From Progne subis subis (Eukaryota; Chordata; Aves; Passeriformes; Hirundinidae), in NCBI GenBank assembly GCA_022316685.1, contig JAKJHU010000005.1, forward strand, positions 18,640,707 through 18,704,706: 64,000 bases of DNA, written 5' to 3'. Below, piece by piece: positions 1 through 13,153 of the stretch (position 1 is the stretch's first letter; each line of letters begins with the position of its first letter). The notes under the pieces were generated by a model. It saw only the letters and a list, made by a program, of their open reading frames with translations. It did not search any database and was not told the origin of the DNA. Position numbers and translations under genes: made by a program.

Positions 1-348
1 CTGTTAGTGATTACACCAGCTAAACCTTTCAATAAATTTTAAACTTATTCATGCATAGATAGCAGGGAGTGGTCTACTTAGAGGTACAAGCCTATGCAAA
101 AACTGAAATAGGAATTCTTGAGTGAAGACTCTCCTGTAAAGTGCTCAGCTCATTTTCATTCTTTTTCTGTTACAGATACTGTTCAGGAATTTGAGTGAGT
201 CATTCAGGATCTCTGAAAAATATAAAAGTGAAGAGAACATTGTTTTCTTTGCTTTTATGCTTGTCTTTTTGAATTGTGCCATTTTTCTTCTCCAGGCCAA
301 AGGCAGAGTCTTTCATTTCCTTAGAGTTATTTTTTGCTAATTTTTCAG

Positions 349-493
349 GCCTAACAAGAAACTATGAGGTGGAGGAGGAAGAGGAAGAAGAGCATGACTA
401 CAGCTATATTGATGAAACCATAATTGAAAACATCAGAAAAGAATTTCATGATGCCAGCATTAGAAATGAGCATTCAGTCTCCAAAGGAAGAAG
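349..493 (+). CDS. THEMIS: Internal coding exon, probably near the 3' end of THEMIS
   Basis: The exon lies between a good acceptor (pyrimidine-rich ...tttttcag, AG at 347-348) and a consensus donor (AAG|GTGAGT after 493). It reads ...LTRNYEVEE, then a Glu run, then HDYSYIDET and a charged, helical-looking IIENIRKEF stretch. It enters with two bases of a split Gly-type codon and leaves after two bases of a codon. The acidic, tyrosine-containing composition suits a signalling adaptor tail with possible phosphotyrosine sites. The name rests mainly on gene order: THEMIS neighbours C6orf58/LEG1 and SOGA3 in human, and this strand is the expected one. THEMIS is a T-cell adaptor with two CABIT domains and a poorly conserved C-terminal tail. 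I could not match this tail to human THEMIS residue by residue. The exon is likely real; the gene name is an inference. Confidence 0.5.
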
Positions 494-2780
494 GTGAGTG
501 TAACCTGGGATCACTTGTGGATGCAATCAAGTGTAGGCAGAGTGATTTTTCAGACTGGCTGGTAACCTTCACTTCCCAAAACAAGAGAGGGTTTCCCCTG
601 GGAACTTGTGCTGTCACTGCAAATGTCCTGTAAGGCAGGAAAGGCTCCTCCGAGCTGCCACCTGTGACCTCTTAGCCACGTCACCTTTGTCAAAGGAGTG
701 CCTATCATTGTTCTGGGGATAAAAGCACACAGACCTTTTTACGGTTTGTGCCAATTTGCTCTGAAATTATAGTACTCTGAATGCAGCCCTTTTCCTCTTT
801 CTGGAAGTGGATGCCTTGTTGTGCATGACTGTTTTGATGCTTTAAAAGCTTTGGAGCATTATCTGTGTTTTCATTAAATCTGCAAGGTTCTGCTCTGGCA
901 GTCTGTAGTGACTTTAAGTGCCAGCAAAGAGGGTTTTGTTTCTAAAAATCTCTAGGTGTCATTTCCAGCTTAACACAGATGAGAATTTTTCTAGGTATGA
1001 GTGAAGCTGTGGTCCCAGTTCTTTTCACTCATAGCTGAACCTTCTATGAATTTCACTTGGTTGGGCTGAATTGCTTCTTTTGTGACAAGAAACCCTTGAA
1101 AACACAGGAAAAACTTGAAATACTGTGTTTCAGAGATTTTAAAAAAAATTATTAGTAAGCATTTAATTTCAAAATGTACTTTGTATTTATTTTTAATCCA
1201 TGTGCAACATTCATAATGTATTTGAGTTAAGCAACATAGTGAATATGAAGTATGGTGGGGTTTTTTTCTGCAATGCTCAAAACCCTCAGAAACATGATAT
1301 CCAGGGCAGTGTGTCCTCCTCCTGCTCACAGACACAGAGACTCCAAAGTTACAGAAAAGACTGAAAATAAAACTAAGTAGGACGTTTCACACAACACATT
1401 ACTTCCTCAGTCCACATGCTATTGAGGTTCTATCACGTAAAGAAGTTGAGGAAGAGGGAATTAAGCTCTCTTCTGACTAAAATATCCCTTCTGACCATAG
1501 GCATTAAGGGGAAAGCATACTTTCAAGAAGCAATGCCGGCCGAGAGGATCAGCATCTGTTTATACAACTTACTGTTGTGGCATCTGTTCCTCTTAAGTCT
1601 TTATCCACCTTGCCCTTTAAATTCCAAATGGAAGCAAGGTTTCACTTTATTAGCCATCTTCTTTGAGGTTACTAGCAAAACATGAAAGAAAAGGACCTTT
1701 GCTGCCTTGAGGGAGATCACTCTCTTTGGATAATCTTTGGTTTGTAAAGCAATCCCATAAATTTTTGTCCTTAATGGCTGACAGATATATCCACTCTCTG
1801 AAATCATTAGCTAGCCAAGGAGCCTGTGACTCCTCCAGCCTGCAGATCTCCCGAGACATCAGAAATCTGCGCATGAAGTTTCTGTCATGATTCCATATCT
1901 GTACTTGTGAGCATTTTGGGAAATACGGATTTGACGTGGGCCTATGCAATCAACTTTTAATACAGGCAAAAGTCTTATAAAATATGTAGCCAGGTAAAAT
2001 AACCAAATTAGCTGATTTAGGTTTATATACTGGATAGTAATCCACCAAAATATGTTGTCTCTTTCACCTGTGTCAAATACCTAATGTCTGATTATGAGAG
2101 TTCTTGAAGAATTCATCAGTTAACCATTCCCCACCCATGGTGCCTCCTTTCCTCAGGACATTTATGCCATTTATTAACACTCTAAATCATTTATTAATTA
2201 CTTTTATTTATTTGGTATATATGATTTGTCAAAATTAAGTCTATTGATCTAAATTACTTTTAAATAAAATAATTAGGAGGAAAAATAGTTTAAATGAAAT
2301 ACAGAAGTAAGCTTCAGCAGTCAGGTCTACCTTAAAAAAGAAAAAGTAAATATTATTTGCAGTGTGTAACCAGTGTCCCTCAAAATCTTTCCATGATCAG
2401 GGCTGAAGCACGCTAGGGTGATACTAGTAAAAAACTAGTCCTCACCCTAAGCAGGAGGGAGAAAGAAAGAGCAGAGAGTTGCCTAAGGTCATGTTGCTAT
2501 GTTAATTTTGACAAAATAAATGTGCCCAGAGGGTCAATGATGTTAACATGACCTCATCACTCCAGAACAATAAGCAATTAAGTAAGGTATTTCACTACAG
2601 ATGCCTGAGCTTGCTATAGCAACAACCATCATTAACATATTTTAACCTTTCATTAGAGATTCAAGAGAAAGTAAGAAAAAAGTCCCACACCGCCCTGGAA
2701 GCATTTAAAATGTGTGGCTTTCTTTTCAGCATAGCAAGTGTCTCTCCTTTTACTGCCATGAGTTGTTTCTTCTTTTTTAA
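494..2780 (+). other. Probable THEMIS intron
   Basis: AT-rich sequence between the exon ending at 493 and the terminal-exon candidate. I see no repeat family or coding segment in it. Positions 1-348 are likewise intron upstream of the exon. Confidence 0.35.
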
Positions 2781-2889
2781 GGAGGAAAGCCCTCAGTTTG
2801 ACAGTCCTTTGGACGGTATTTCAAATATCAACAGTGGCTTTTCTCAGTGTGAGAAAATAGGAAGACAGAAGGTCCATTTCAACCACTGA
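2781..2889 (+). CDS. Candidate terminal exon of the THEMIS-like gene
   Basis: An acceptor with a long pyrimidine tract (gtttcttcttttttaag, AG at 2779-2780) opens a frame that fits the phase left by the exon ending at 493 (AG+G = Arg). It continues as EESPQFDSPLDGISNINSG and stops with TGA at 2887-2889, a hydrophilic tail of about 35 residues. A stronger-looking acceptor at 2728-2729 enters the same frame 17 codons earlier but adds an unlikely FFFF stretch. A different acceptor at 4718-4719 would give only two codons (Asp-Ile) before a stop. I cannot choose between these without transcript data. Confidence 0.28.
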
Positions 2890-3200
2890 ATTGGAATAAC
2901 TCTGGTGCTTCTGTAATGTCTCCTCCTATGTCCCTGATGCCAAAAATGAAAAGGAGGCATGCAGGAACAGGAACAGCAACATCCACAAAAAATCCAGCAG
3001 CAAAACCAGAAAAGGCAGGTTCTTTCTTAAGTGCTGATAGCTGCATGTAACTCAAGGCTGGAAAAGGACAGAAACAACATGGTCCAGCCACCTAGAGGGC
3101 TGAAAATGAGTACTGCTGTTTCAGGAGGTTGTTTTCTGGACTTGAACTGCCCACAAGAGCCAGAAAAGGAATGGTCACAGATGATTAAGCTTCTGTGCTT

Positions 3201-3206
3201 ATTAAA
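3201..3206 (+). terminator. Possible poly(A) signal ATTAAA for the THEMIS-like gene
   Basis: ATTAAA lies about 310 bases after the candidate stop codon and just before a 45-base A run. It suits a 3' end if the 2781-2889 exon is right. The A run could also mark a retroposed 3' end. Confidence 0.2.
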
Positions 3207-3212
3207 TAGAAC

Positions 3213-3213
<1 letters not shown>

Positions 3214-3258
<45 letters not shown>
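3214..3258 (+). repeat. Poly(A) run, 45 bases
   Basis: Uninterrupted A homopolymer, followed by a short GA-rich stretch. It encodes spurious poly-Lys/poly-Phe frames. Confidence 0.9.
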
Positions 3259-3259
<1 letters not shown>

Positions 3260-3349
3260 CGAGAGAGAGAAATTCAGTAAGGAATGAACAAGTTACACAG
3301 CTGTGTTTTCCTGTTCTCATGCACTCAGCAGTTGAGATGGTTTATTGGA

Positions 3350-3350
<1 letters not shown>

Positions 3351-3380
<30 letters not shown>
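3351..3380 (+). repeat. Poly(A) run, 30 bases
   Basis: Second uninterrupted A homopolymer, about 90 bases after the first. Confidence 0.9.
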
Positions 3381-3384
<4 letters not shown>

Positions 3385-5116
3385 TATTTTCAATTTGTAC
3401 CATTTTTTAAAAAAATAATTGTATGAAACAGATTAAGGTGCAATTTTTTTTTCTTTATTTTTTACCTTGGTTGTGCTGAGATGCAGGTTACCTCATATTA
3501 GAAATCTAGAAATGAAAATCACCCTGTCTAGCCCCAGTCCATCTTCAATAATCCTTTTGTACTCTTTTTCTAGGGCATTTCCCTAGAGCTGTCATGCCAC
3601 TGACCCTCTGAGTGGGTTTCTTTCAGCCTCTGGGTGAAAGTTGGAAGCAGATTTGCAGCCTGGAGTATATTGGCATGAGGAACCCAAGTCCATGACTGCA
3701 GTTGTGTGTTCTCAGCAGTTTTGAAAGTCCCCTTCCTAAGTAACTTTCAATGCAGATTTGGGGGCATCATCTACCTTGCTAATTTTCATGGATAGATAAT
3801 TGTCCAGCTGCCTGCTGTTTTCATTTTTCTCTAATATGAGAAGTGAAGCTTGTTTCCAGGTTGCAATCAATGATGATTACAGGGGGAAGAAAGAGTCAAA
3901 AGGCGGCAAATAAATAGTGTGCTGCTCTAAGAGCTGCAAATCTTAGCTTTGACTCAGGCAGGACTTCAAAGAACTATCTCAAAGCACTTGTAGGTTCAGA
4001 GATCCTTAGGGCAGGGAAGACTATCATGATTATCTAGATGTTCTTGATGTTCTTCCTCCTTGGAACAAGCTCTACCAATCCCCCACAGGGCAGATTGGAA
4101 CATGTTTTTATCGTTGGCAGAGCTGGGAACACAGCCCACTGGTGAAGTCTGGCACACTGGCGTATTGCCATTAAATATTAATTAAATTATTAATTAACTT
4201 CCCTCCAGGCCTGCAGCTCTGTTCCATGAGTCACAGGGCACATCCTTTGGAAAGCCTCTCCCCAAGAGGAAGATATCTCTTCTACTATGTCTGCCAGACC
4301 AGAATATGACACAGGAGGCACCATGGTTGTAATTGCACTGGAGATACACTAGGAAAACTTTTTGATGGAGTCACAGTTTATACTGACTAAATGAGCTCTC
4401 TTTCCTGATGTAGGTTAAATATTTCCCTAAACTACATAAGCTATATCAGTAAAAGAAAAATTTACTGGTAAAACCTTCACATACTTAAGCAAAGTTGCTG
4501 GCATAGCTGTGTTGGAGTCATATATTAGCTTTATTTTTGTTGTAGTCTTTGGATTGCTGTGTAATTGTACTGACAAACCATTTTATGGTGCAGACAAGCC
4601 CTAACTCTCAGCCATTAATTTGACTCAAGAGCTCATCCACCTGTGCTCCCTGTGCAATTTTGAAATCCAAATATAAAATTTCCCATTTCACCCTGTCATT
4701 TTGTTTTGTTTGTTTTCAGAGACATCTGAAGGAAAATAATTTTGAAATTAACCGGAAACCAGTAGGAAGCTGTGTCCTTTGCACATCAAGATTGACCACG
4801 ACTGTAAGAAAAAGCTGCTCATGAAAGTGTCCTTCTTGACTCATGAAGAACACCCAAGGCTGTAATTTAGCTATAATAATCCCCTGCGAAACTAAACAGC
4901 TTACTTGTCCTAAATAAGAAGTCAAACCAGCTAATGTCTCATGACCCTTTGAAGGGACAAAGCTCTTCTCTACATATTTATTAGTGAATTCAGAGAACGA
5001 TGCCAAGCCCAATCCTTCATTCTTATTGCACCTGAAATTCCGGTTATTTCCTGAACACCTCTGTAGGGCATATGCAAAAGGAACATCCCCTACTGAAACA
5101 GCTGCATGGTTGCTTC

Positions 5117-5214
5117 TTTGGGTTTTGGTTTTGGGGTTGTTTTTTTTTTTTTGGGGGGGGGGGGGGGTTGGTGGTTTTTGGTTTTTTTTTTTTTGTTTGT
5201 TTGTTTGTTTGGCT
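5117..5214 (+). repeat. G/T-rich low-complexity tract with a 15-G run
   Basis: A run of 13 T (5140-5152) passes directly into 15 G (5153-5167), then GGTTTTTGG-type sequence and (GTTT)n. It is polymorphism- and assembly-prone. Confidence 0.85.
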
Positions 5215-6364
5215 TTTTGAGAATGAAAGGGTAATAAAGGATTGTCTAAGATGGACGTTCATTTCTTTAACCAGTCTTATGTGCTTCAGGTTAAGGCTCA
5301 AATCTGGAAATCACCAGATTCTGCCGCTTTTTCACATGATGAACACAGCACAAGTAGTACCATTGCACAACATGTAATTTGCCCTGGAAAGCAAATCCAC
5401 TCCTCTCACCAGGTCCAGGAGTCCCTAAATTATGTAGCACTGCCATCTCCATAACCACTTGTACAGCTAATATCTAGAATCACACTAAAGCTATTATATT
5501 CAGCAATTTGCTGAAAATACAGCCACAAACAGTAGACAGAAACTGGATCTGAAGGTTTAGTGTCCATGCCATCCCTGTCCATCTCTGGCAGTGATTTGAC
5601 TTTCAGAGAAAACTATCAAAAACTGATGTGTAAACACAAAACTGATGTGCCAGGGGCTTTTCAGAGTCAACAGCAGCTTGATCAGAGTGGCATATCCAGA
5701 AATCAGCAGGGTAGAGAAAGGGAACGTGCTTAGAAAGCCTGGACATACCTTATTTTTGTTTCTATTGAGGAGTTAAAAAGCAAAGACCCCAAAAATGCCT
5801 TAGTATACTTTAAAGCAAAAGTCTTTTCAAGCAGACAAGAAAGTGTCTTCAGACTTGTCTATTAAAATTCCACTGAAAGATTAATTTTCACTAATGCAAA
5901 TTAATTTAGGATTTCTTAATATTGTCTCACATTAATTTATTCAAGATAAATGTTCATCCTCATTATAATCAGTTACAATTTAAGTATTAAGTATATTGCT
6001 CAGAGTACATTGATTCCATGCATATGTAGCATACAGTGTTTTGCATATTACTGGTTAATACAGCTTGCAGGTGTGTACAAAAGTGGTTGCCACATCACTT
6101 GTGGGTATTTTAAATACATACTAAACATTTCAAAAAAAAGAATCTGGATATCTCTTTTGGCAGCTCAGAACAACCTCATTTGTTTCAGCAGCCTGGTATT
6201 TGAATTTATTTTTCTGATTTTTTTTTTTTTTTACTTTACTACTGAATGTGATGTTGTCATCTGCCAGATTTCTGAAAGGTATGATATGTTACTACCATGG
6301 TTTCCTTCAGTAAAGTACCAGGTTTCCACAGAAGAAAGGAGAAGAGGGGAGCCAGCAGCCTTCA

Positions 6365-6582
6365 GGGCTGCAGTGGCAGGATGTGCCAGCATGTAGAAGG
6401 AGGTGACTCTTCCCTCTGCTCAGCACTGGTGAGGCCACATCTGGACTACTGTGTCAGTTCTGGGCTCCCTGGTTCAAGAAAGATGCAGATATACTGCAGT
6501 GAGTCCTGCAAAAGCCCATGAGGATGGTTGAGGACACGGAGAGCCTGACATATAAGGAGAGGCTGAGATAGCCTAGAAAAAA
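6365..6582 (+). mobile_element. CR1 LINE 3'-region fragment, plus orientation
   Basis: It has the typical avian CR1 3' signature: CTCAGCACTGGTGAGGCCAC, then 'ctggactactgtgtcagttctgggctccc', then 'aaggagaggctgaga'. The copy is truncated at both ends and diverged, so it is a dead 5'-truncated insertion. The short frames crossing it are remnants rather than genes. Confidence 0.85.
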
Positions 6583-9494
6583 CAAGGTGTCCTCTAGTTG
6601 CTATTAGTGTTAGGGTGAGTGTGAACAAAGTGGGATGCAGTAACTTTCCCAACAAACCTAAGCTCCTTTTGAATATTCTACATCAGCATTTGGGATCTAG
6701 TCAAAAAAACCCAAAGGCTTATCAGCACTTTCTGAAAATTCTTCCCTTTAAAATGCTTCCAAAGAAGCAATTTCTCTTCATTGCATAGATCCTCTCACGT
6801 TAAGGAGCCTGATTCTGTCATCCTTGTCATGTGATGCAGCTCTGTCTTGTGTATTCAGCCTCACTGAGTTGAATGAGTTTCATTCTTTTGAGTAAAAGTT
6901 CAAAAGTTTTATGAACTCTGTAAATATATTAGTAGCAGAGAAGTCTCCCACATCTTTTCCTCAGGCACATGAGCCAATATCATGTCCCATGACAGAAATG
7001 GAAACTATCCTGGCTGTTGAGTTTACATGACACAGTGGGACAATGCCATTCGCATTCAGTTCTGGATGGAAGCGAGAACATGGCGCTGTGAAGAAAGAAC
7101 ACCCAGTCTAGGTGGGGAAAGTAGAAGGGAGGAAGGAGACATGAAGTAAGACCCTGATAAAAGGTTTGTGTTTGATATTAAAGACTTACTAAGTATTGTG
7201 ATTCCCTTATGGCATACAGATGACCACGGTGATTTCATACTGTTTGCTAATACATGTTTGACAAAGCTATAATGTCGTGGCAATCCTGGAGGGTCATGGT
7301 TATCACTCCCAAACATTAATGCTCAAGATGACTGCATTCAAGAATGGAAAGCCATTTTTAGCTGAACACAGACCACAATTGCTATGCCTGAAGAGAATAC
7401 AAGTGTATTTAAATAATAAGATATTTGCTTTGCAAAAGATTGGCATAAGCTCTTGCACAGACTTGTTAGCTTAAAGGCTTATCTCTTTTAATGCTAAGAA
7501 GTATTTCCAGTGTGTTCTCACTGAGGGCCTGATCAGAAGCAGCTGCTTCCACAGCACTCCATGTGTGCATAAGCCCTTAGCGAGACAGATTTTTCTGTTT
7601 GGATGATCAACATGCACATTTTTTTAATATATATCCAGACTTTGTGCCTGGGAAGATAAGAAGAATCCTCTCCCTGCACTCTTCTTAAAACACCAAAACT
7701 CTTTTGTTTAAATGACACTTGTCACAGGAACACTTATCTACCACAATGCTCCCAATACAAAACCACTGTCTATTCTTGCTGTCTCTTCACTTAACACATA
7801 TGATATCTTTCCTACCCCTTCTAAGACTGTCCAGGTGTTTTCCTTACATTTTTAGACTTAGATGCACCTTTACCATGTAAACTTTCTACTTCCTGACACC
7901 ATGTTAAAACTGATGGTCTCTGAAGTGAATGTTCTCTTGCTTCTACTTCATGTATCAGTGGCAGGTTTTGCCGTTTGTTTGGTTTTTAATTTTCCTCCCT
8001 TGTTTTCTTAATGTATCTGTGTGCTGAAAGTGTTCTTGTGCTTTGCAATAATATCTCTCTTCGATAAAGTTACTCTGTATCTTTGCTTGGGGTTTTGTAT
8101 TTTCTAAGATAACCTTTCACCACTCTTTCTCTGGGACTGATAAACCATGTGAGTTGATGCAAGTGCAGAGTGCCAGCTGCTGGCAGGCTGAATAAGAAAA
8201 GAGGTTACCCTGCCTTCGCCTTGCTCTTGCTGCTCTTGCCCCAGTCCACTGCTGCCAGCTTGGTCCAGAGCGGGGATACCAGGATGGATAGCCCAGTCTG
8301 ACCATTTTCATTTCCTCGTATAACTTTAAATTCCTCATATTTGTTGACATTTGGCCATATGTGGAAACAGTTGCGTGGTGTCTCAAGGGGCTGATTCTAT
8401 CAGGATCTAAGAAATGCCTGTACATCTATGTGCCTTATCCCCATTGTCCCTGATGCAGCAGTGCTGGCAGAGGCTCAGGTCAGCCTCAGAAAGCAGCAAC
8501 TTTTCCCAGGGTATCCTCAGATGTTATGATCTTACTTTCTGGCATATACACCACTCTTTTGTAATTCCTCTGGTCCTCACGATGCAGAGGAAGGATCTGA
8601 GCGGGGATCAGGATTGCCCCGCATGGGGAACTGCAGCTACTTTGTCAGCAAAATTACTTTTTTTCCCCTCTTATTTCAGTTGCCTGCTCTCTTAGGTTCA
8701 GTGATCCCATCTGTTAGTATTTTGGGACCTAATGTCACACGAAAGGAGACGTAGGAAGAGCTTTTCTTTCTGAAATTACTTTACTAGTCCAGAAGGCTGG
8801 TTTATACTGCCACTATCTGTTCACCATACCTGCTGCAGCCTTTTTCTGCAAGCACACACGCAAACAGTTCATGTAATTTTCCTACAGCTAGTTTGCAGAA
8901 AGAAGTGAGACATTAAGGATTTTATTTTATTGCTCTTTCTATCCTGGAGAGTTTGATTTAGCATGAATCAGTTAAAAATAATTATTATGTTTTTGCTAAC
9001 CATGTTTGAAGTAGGTATAAATGTCTTCTAACAAAATTTTACGTGATTCTGCCTCCGTTCCTCATTCTCTGAACCTCATTTTGAGCGGCTGTCAGTGCTT
9101 CCCAACCAAGCAGCCTTTTCCAGCTGGAGCAGTTAAGCAGGCCTGCAGCCCCAGGCTCCCTTACACCCTCCTAGGGATCCTTGACAGCCCCTTCCTGCAG
9201 CAGTTCGTGCCATGCACATTGTTTTTAAAACACCTCATGGCCATTGTGTCTCATTTTAAAAAAGAAAATTAAATACAAGATGTGCTTAGATCTACAAGCA
9301 TATTCATATTTTTAAATTATATCAAATCCAGAGAAGCAATGTGCTCCTCCTGGGATCACTGAGGCGATGTTATAAGAGGTCATCATCCTGATTCTCACTG
9401 CCTTTGGTAGCAGGAACTGAAGGTCCACTACCTCCAACATCCTGTTGAGAGGTGTCATAGTTTTGATTTTAAACTGGGTGGAAATATCACTCAA

Positions 9495-10946
9495 TGTAGT
9501 GGTTTTACATTTATTAAATTTTGGTCTTGGTACTTACTCTTTTTGTGGGAGAGAGACTAGGAGAAAAACAAAGCAGGCTCAACCTTAAAATTAACAAATA
9601 GTTTATTAACTTACACTAAAAGAATAGAAAAACAGAAAGTTGGAAAAAAACTAAAATGGAATGAAACTTTAAAAACACTCTTCCCTCCCCTTACAAACTG
9701 TTCACTTTCTTACAAAACAACATAAAGAGACAAAACTTGTAATTTTCAGTCAGTTTCACTATCTGACAATAGTCTTTCATCAATTCATTAGGAGAAGAGT
9801 ATCCTTTCGAGTCATGGATCCCACTGACAACTTAGAACAGTTCTCTTGTGGGTTTTAAACTGTCACATAAACAACCACCCAGAGAAACCTGCCTTTGTGA
9901 CCCTCCCAGGAGCAGTTTCCCAAGCTGCTTATGGGTCATGGGTCTTAGACTTTTGCATACTGGGGTGTCACCTTTTAAAGATGAATAACTCAAAGCAAAG
10001 GATTCTTTATCTCAAGGTACAGAGATATCTTCTCACTTCTTCACTGGTGCAGGGGGCTTCTCATCTTTATCTCTGTTCAAGCATCACATAGGATATTACT
10101 TAGTTCATCTCAAACACCTTTGCTCAAATCTACACACAAATTAAAACAATCATCTCCCCAAATGCGTATCTTTCCCATGATTTAAAGGAATGACCTAAAT
10201 ATAGAGTTCATTTCCATGGCTCAAGTAAGAATAGAACAACCAACTCTTCAACCTTCTGTCTTAATAGTCTTTTCACTCTTGCTACTGACTTCATGCTGTT
10301 GTTCTTTATGTTCACTCTGTTTTTCCTTACTCTCTCAGAGAAGGGCCAAGCTCTGGAAGCTTCATATTGCTAGGAAAGAGTTAAATCTGCTCTGAGTCTT
10401 TGTCTCTCTCTCTGTAGCTCCTAGCGATGTTCAAGGCCGAGCTGATAAGGAAAAACTCATGCAGAAACATTAGAAATTGGAGCACTCAGGCAGTCTAGAA
10501 AAAAAACTCAGGCAAGATCATAAATGCCTTCTCAGCTCACCCCTCGGTGCAAATCGGGGTGGCCTCGGCCCAGACAGTGCCCATAGCTCCCATCAAGGGC
10601 CTAGCAGAGATTTTTCTCTGCTCTAAGGAAATTTGAAGAAAGTAGCTGCCACAAAAATGCAACCTCTCCTTCTCCCCCCTTCACCTGGGAGCCGATGGAA
10701 TCCGGCCAGGCCTCAGGACAGCTTCCCCCCCAAAAAAGGGGGGAGCAGCAGGCCCAGCTCGATGTTACCTGCCTCTGTCTGGCCAAAGGAAGAAGAAAAA
10801 GGACCCACCTACAGAATAGATGTCAATATTCTAACTAACTCTCTGATAGGTCCCTGTCTCTTCCAAAGCAATTCCCAGGTCCTGACCTGGAGAATTATTT
10901 TACATTCTTTTATAACTAAAAAACTAAACTGTACTAACCCATGACA
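9495..10946 (-). mobile_element. LTR-like interspersed element (probable solo LTR), minus orientation
   Basis: On the plus strand it begins TGTAGTGGTTTTAC and ends ...ACCCATGACA, so on the minus strand it has TG...CA ends. Minus-strand AATAAA signals lie near its 3' end (plus TTTATT at 9510-9515 and 9602-9607), as expected for an LTR. A shorter copy at 56757-57341 shares both ends and about 480 bases of body (10459 onward here). I found no target-site duplication, so the limits are approximate. I see no coding region in it. The sequence recalls passerine ERV LTRs, but the family name needs a repeat-library match. Confidence 0.6.
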
Positions 10947-11150
10947 AGAGGGGCAGGCAAAATGCCTTGGTCAGAGAAAGTAACTCAACATTTTGAGTTT
11001 GGGAAATGCAGAGAGTTTTTAATGTTGTGAACAACAGTTAGAGGCCTTATATTAGGTTAGTCGTGTTTTCTATCAGTCAGAGTCCAAATCCACATCTTCT
11101 TCTTCCCAGCAAAAACCTCCTATCTGCCGCATTAGAGGCTGCCTTGGGCA

Positions 11151-11230
11151 ATGTTTTTATGTTTTTATTTTTTATGTATTTATTTTTTTCTATTTATTTT
11201 TATGTATTTATTTTTTATGTTTTATTCTTC
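11151..11230 (+). repeat. AT-rich imperfect (TTTATG/TTTATT) tract
   Basis: Degenerate repeats of TTTTTATGTATTTATT type, followed by an A-rich AAAACAAAAAC segment at about 11267-11292. Confidence 0.7.
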
Positions 11231-13153
11231 TGTCCACACCTGGCAGGTGTGTTTTTTTCCCACCAGAAAAAAAAAAAACAAAAACAAAAACAACACTTTA
11301 TTATTCATTAGAGAGCATAGGCTGGAAAGGAACGCCCAATTCTCCACAGATTAGGGATAACAGGGAAGGGAAAACCTCAAAGTACCAATTCCTACTCAAA
11401 AGAAAAAAGAGATTTTGTTATCTTTGCTAATGACTTCCTTGGCTGTTTGCCCTGTAAGCTCCATGTCTTGATGTCTAAGAAAGCTAAAGTGCCTGCTGAC
11501 ATCTATTTGCCGTTCGGTGAAGACACAGGTACCTGTCCCAGAGAAGGACAAGATTGCCATTCCCCTTTATGGAAGAATAGGTGGAGAGGTCAGCCCTTAC
11601 ATATTTCTGTGATGTCAGCTTAGGACAGTATTTGGTAAGGCACAGCAGCTGTATGCCCAGTTGTAAAAATGTGGACAAGGACAAGAACCTCACTTCTGAT
11701 CATTCCTCAGAAATGTGATCACTGCGGTAACAAAGTCACCGAAAACTGCACAGCACTCAGGAATAAGGAGCTGACCTGCCTAAAATGAGTTGTGGAGAGG
11801 GGACTGCACAGTATTCAGCGCTATTGTCCAAGTTTTGAGGATGGACAGGCTCTTTTCTGGTGTGTTTTTATTCTCCCAAGTTCTTCCTTTATCATGTACC
11901 ACATTTCATTTCTAAACTTCCCTTCTTCACTCCCAAACGTTGTTTGTTCCAATCCCCTTAGGCTTGTTATTTGCAAGCGTGTACAGAAGTTTAACCCCCC
12001 CGGCTTTCCAAAGCCAGCTGTGGCTTTGCTTTTTTTAAACACCACCCCTGTCAAATAGGAACTAGCCCTACTTAATGCCAGGCATTCCTTGGTAGACAGA
12101 CCACATGTGTAAAAGGCATGAGAACCGAGCAGCAAACCCCAGACTAATGCTGAGCAGGAAAAACCCTTATTCTTTGTGAGCCCTTCTCGTTGGGCAAACC
12201 CCTGCTTAGGTAGTTGTCAGCTTTTGCTGGCTCTTATTAGCAAGCAGGCTCCTTCAGTGCTCTCCTATTCCTCTGCAAAAACATCCTACCACACCTCTAC
12301 AGCCTTTTCTTGATGCTTTTCTCTCTGTTTAGTTTCTGATACTCAGAAGATTTCCTAGAAGTATGCATTTATTCTATTTCAAGATAACTTGCTCTACTCT
12401 GCTTGTAAGAATCCCCCATCCCAATTTTTGTCTAAACTTTTATACATTCCTCAGCTTCCAAAGAGCAATCACTGGCCAATTTCTAAAGTCTTTATCTGAC
12501 AGGTTGTCTTGTTGGATTAGGACAAAGCATATGAAATACATAAATCCTTGACTCTTTTTCAAAATTCTGAACTATTTCTTAATGTTTCATAAATTCAGGT
12601 AAGGAGTTATTTGCTTTTTAAAAATGTGATTTATAAATACTCCCTCAAGTGCAGCAGTTTGCAGTTCTAGAAGTTTGTATTAATGGCTCTTTTTGTTTTC
12701 TCAAAGCACACCTTAAGTTAAATCTAAGTTAACCACAAAATAGGTCAAAAATTTTTTCAAACTTTTCTCAAGCACAACTAAGTTAATATTTTAGCAGCTG
12801 GCAGCTGTGGTGATTACTTTTGGATTAGATCTAAAGTCTGCTGGAATCTAATTAGTGTGATCTATGAACCAGGTAATTAAGGTAAAAACTCACACATTTT
12901 CTTGCACCTCATTAATGTATTTCCTTTGAAAATTGTTAGCTAATGATGGTACATTAAGTGTTTATCCATTAAATGACAATGAATAATTAACACTTTTTTG
13001 TCCTGGGATGTTAAAGGACAGAATGATGTTTAACTGTTTCGATGTGACGATAATTATTTTTTAATTTACAGTGCAAATATCCATGCAAGTTTGGGAAGAA
13101 AGGACAAATCAAACCAGGAAAATGAAATGGAAAGAAATAATTCTCTTTTCATA

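Noticed and set aside
3027..3426. Frames with poly-Lys/poly-Phe near 3.2 kb
   Set aside because: Produced by the A homopolymers.
5950..6521. 148- and 74-codon frames near 6.3 kb
   Set aside because: They overlap a truncated CR1 fragment and lack any reverse transcriptase motif.
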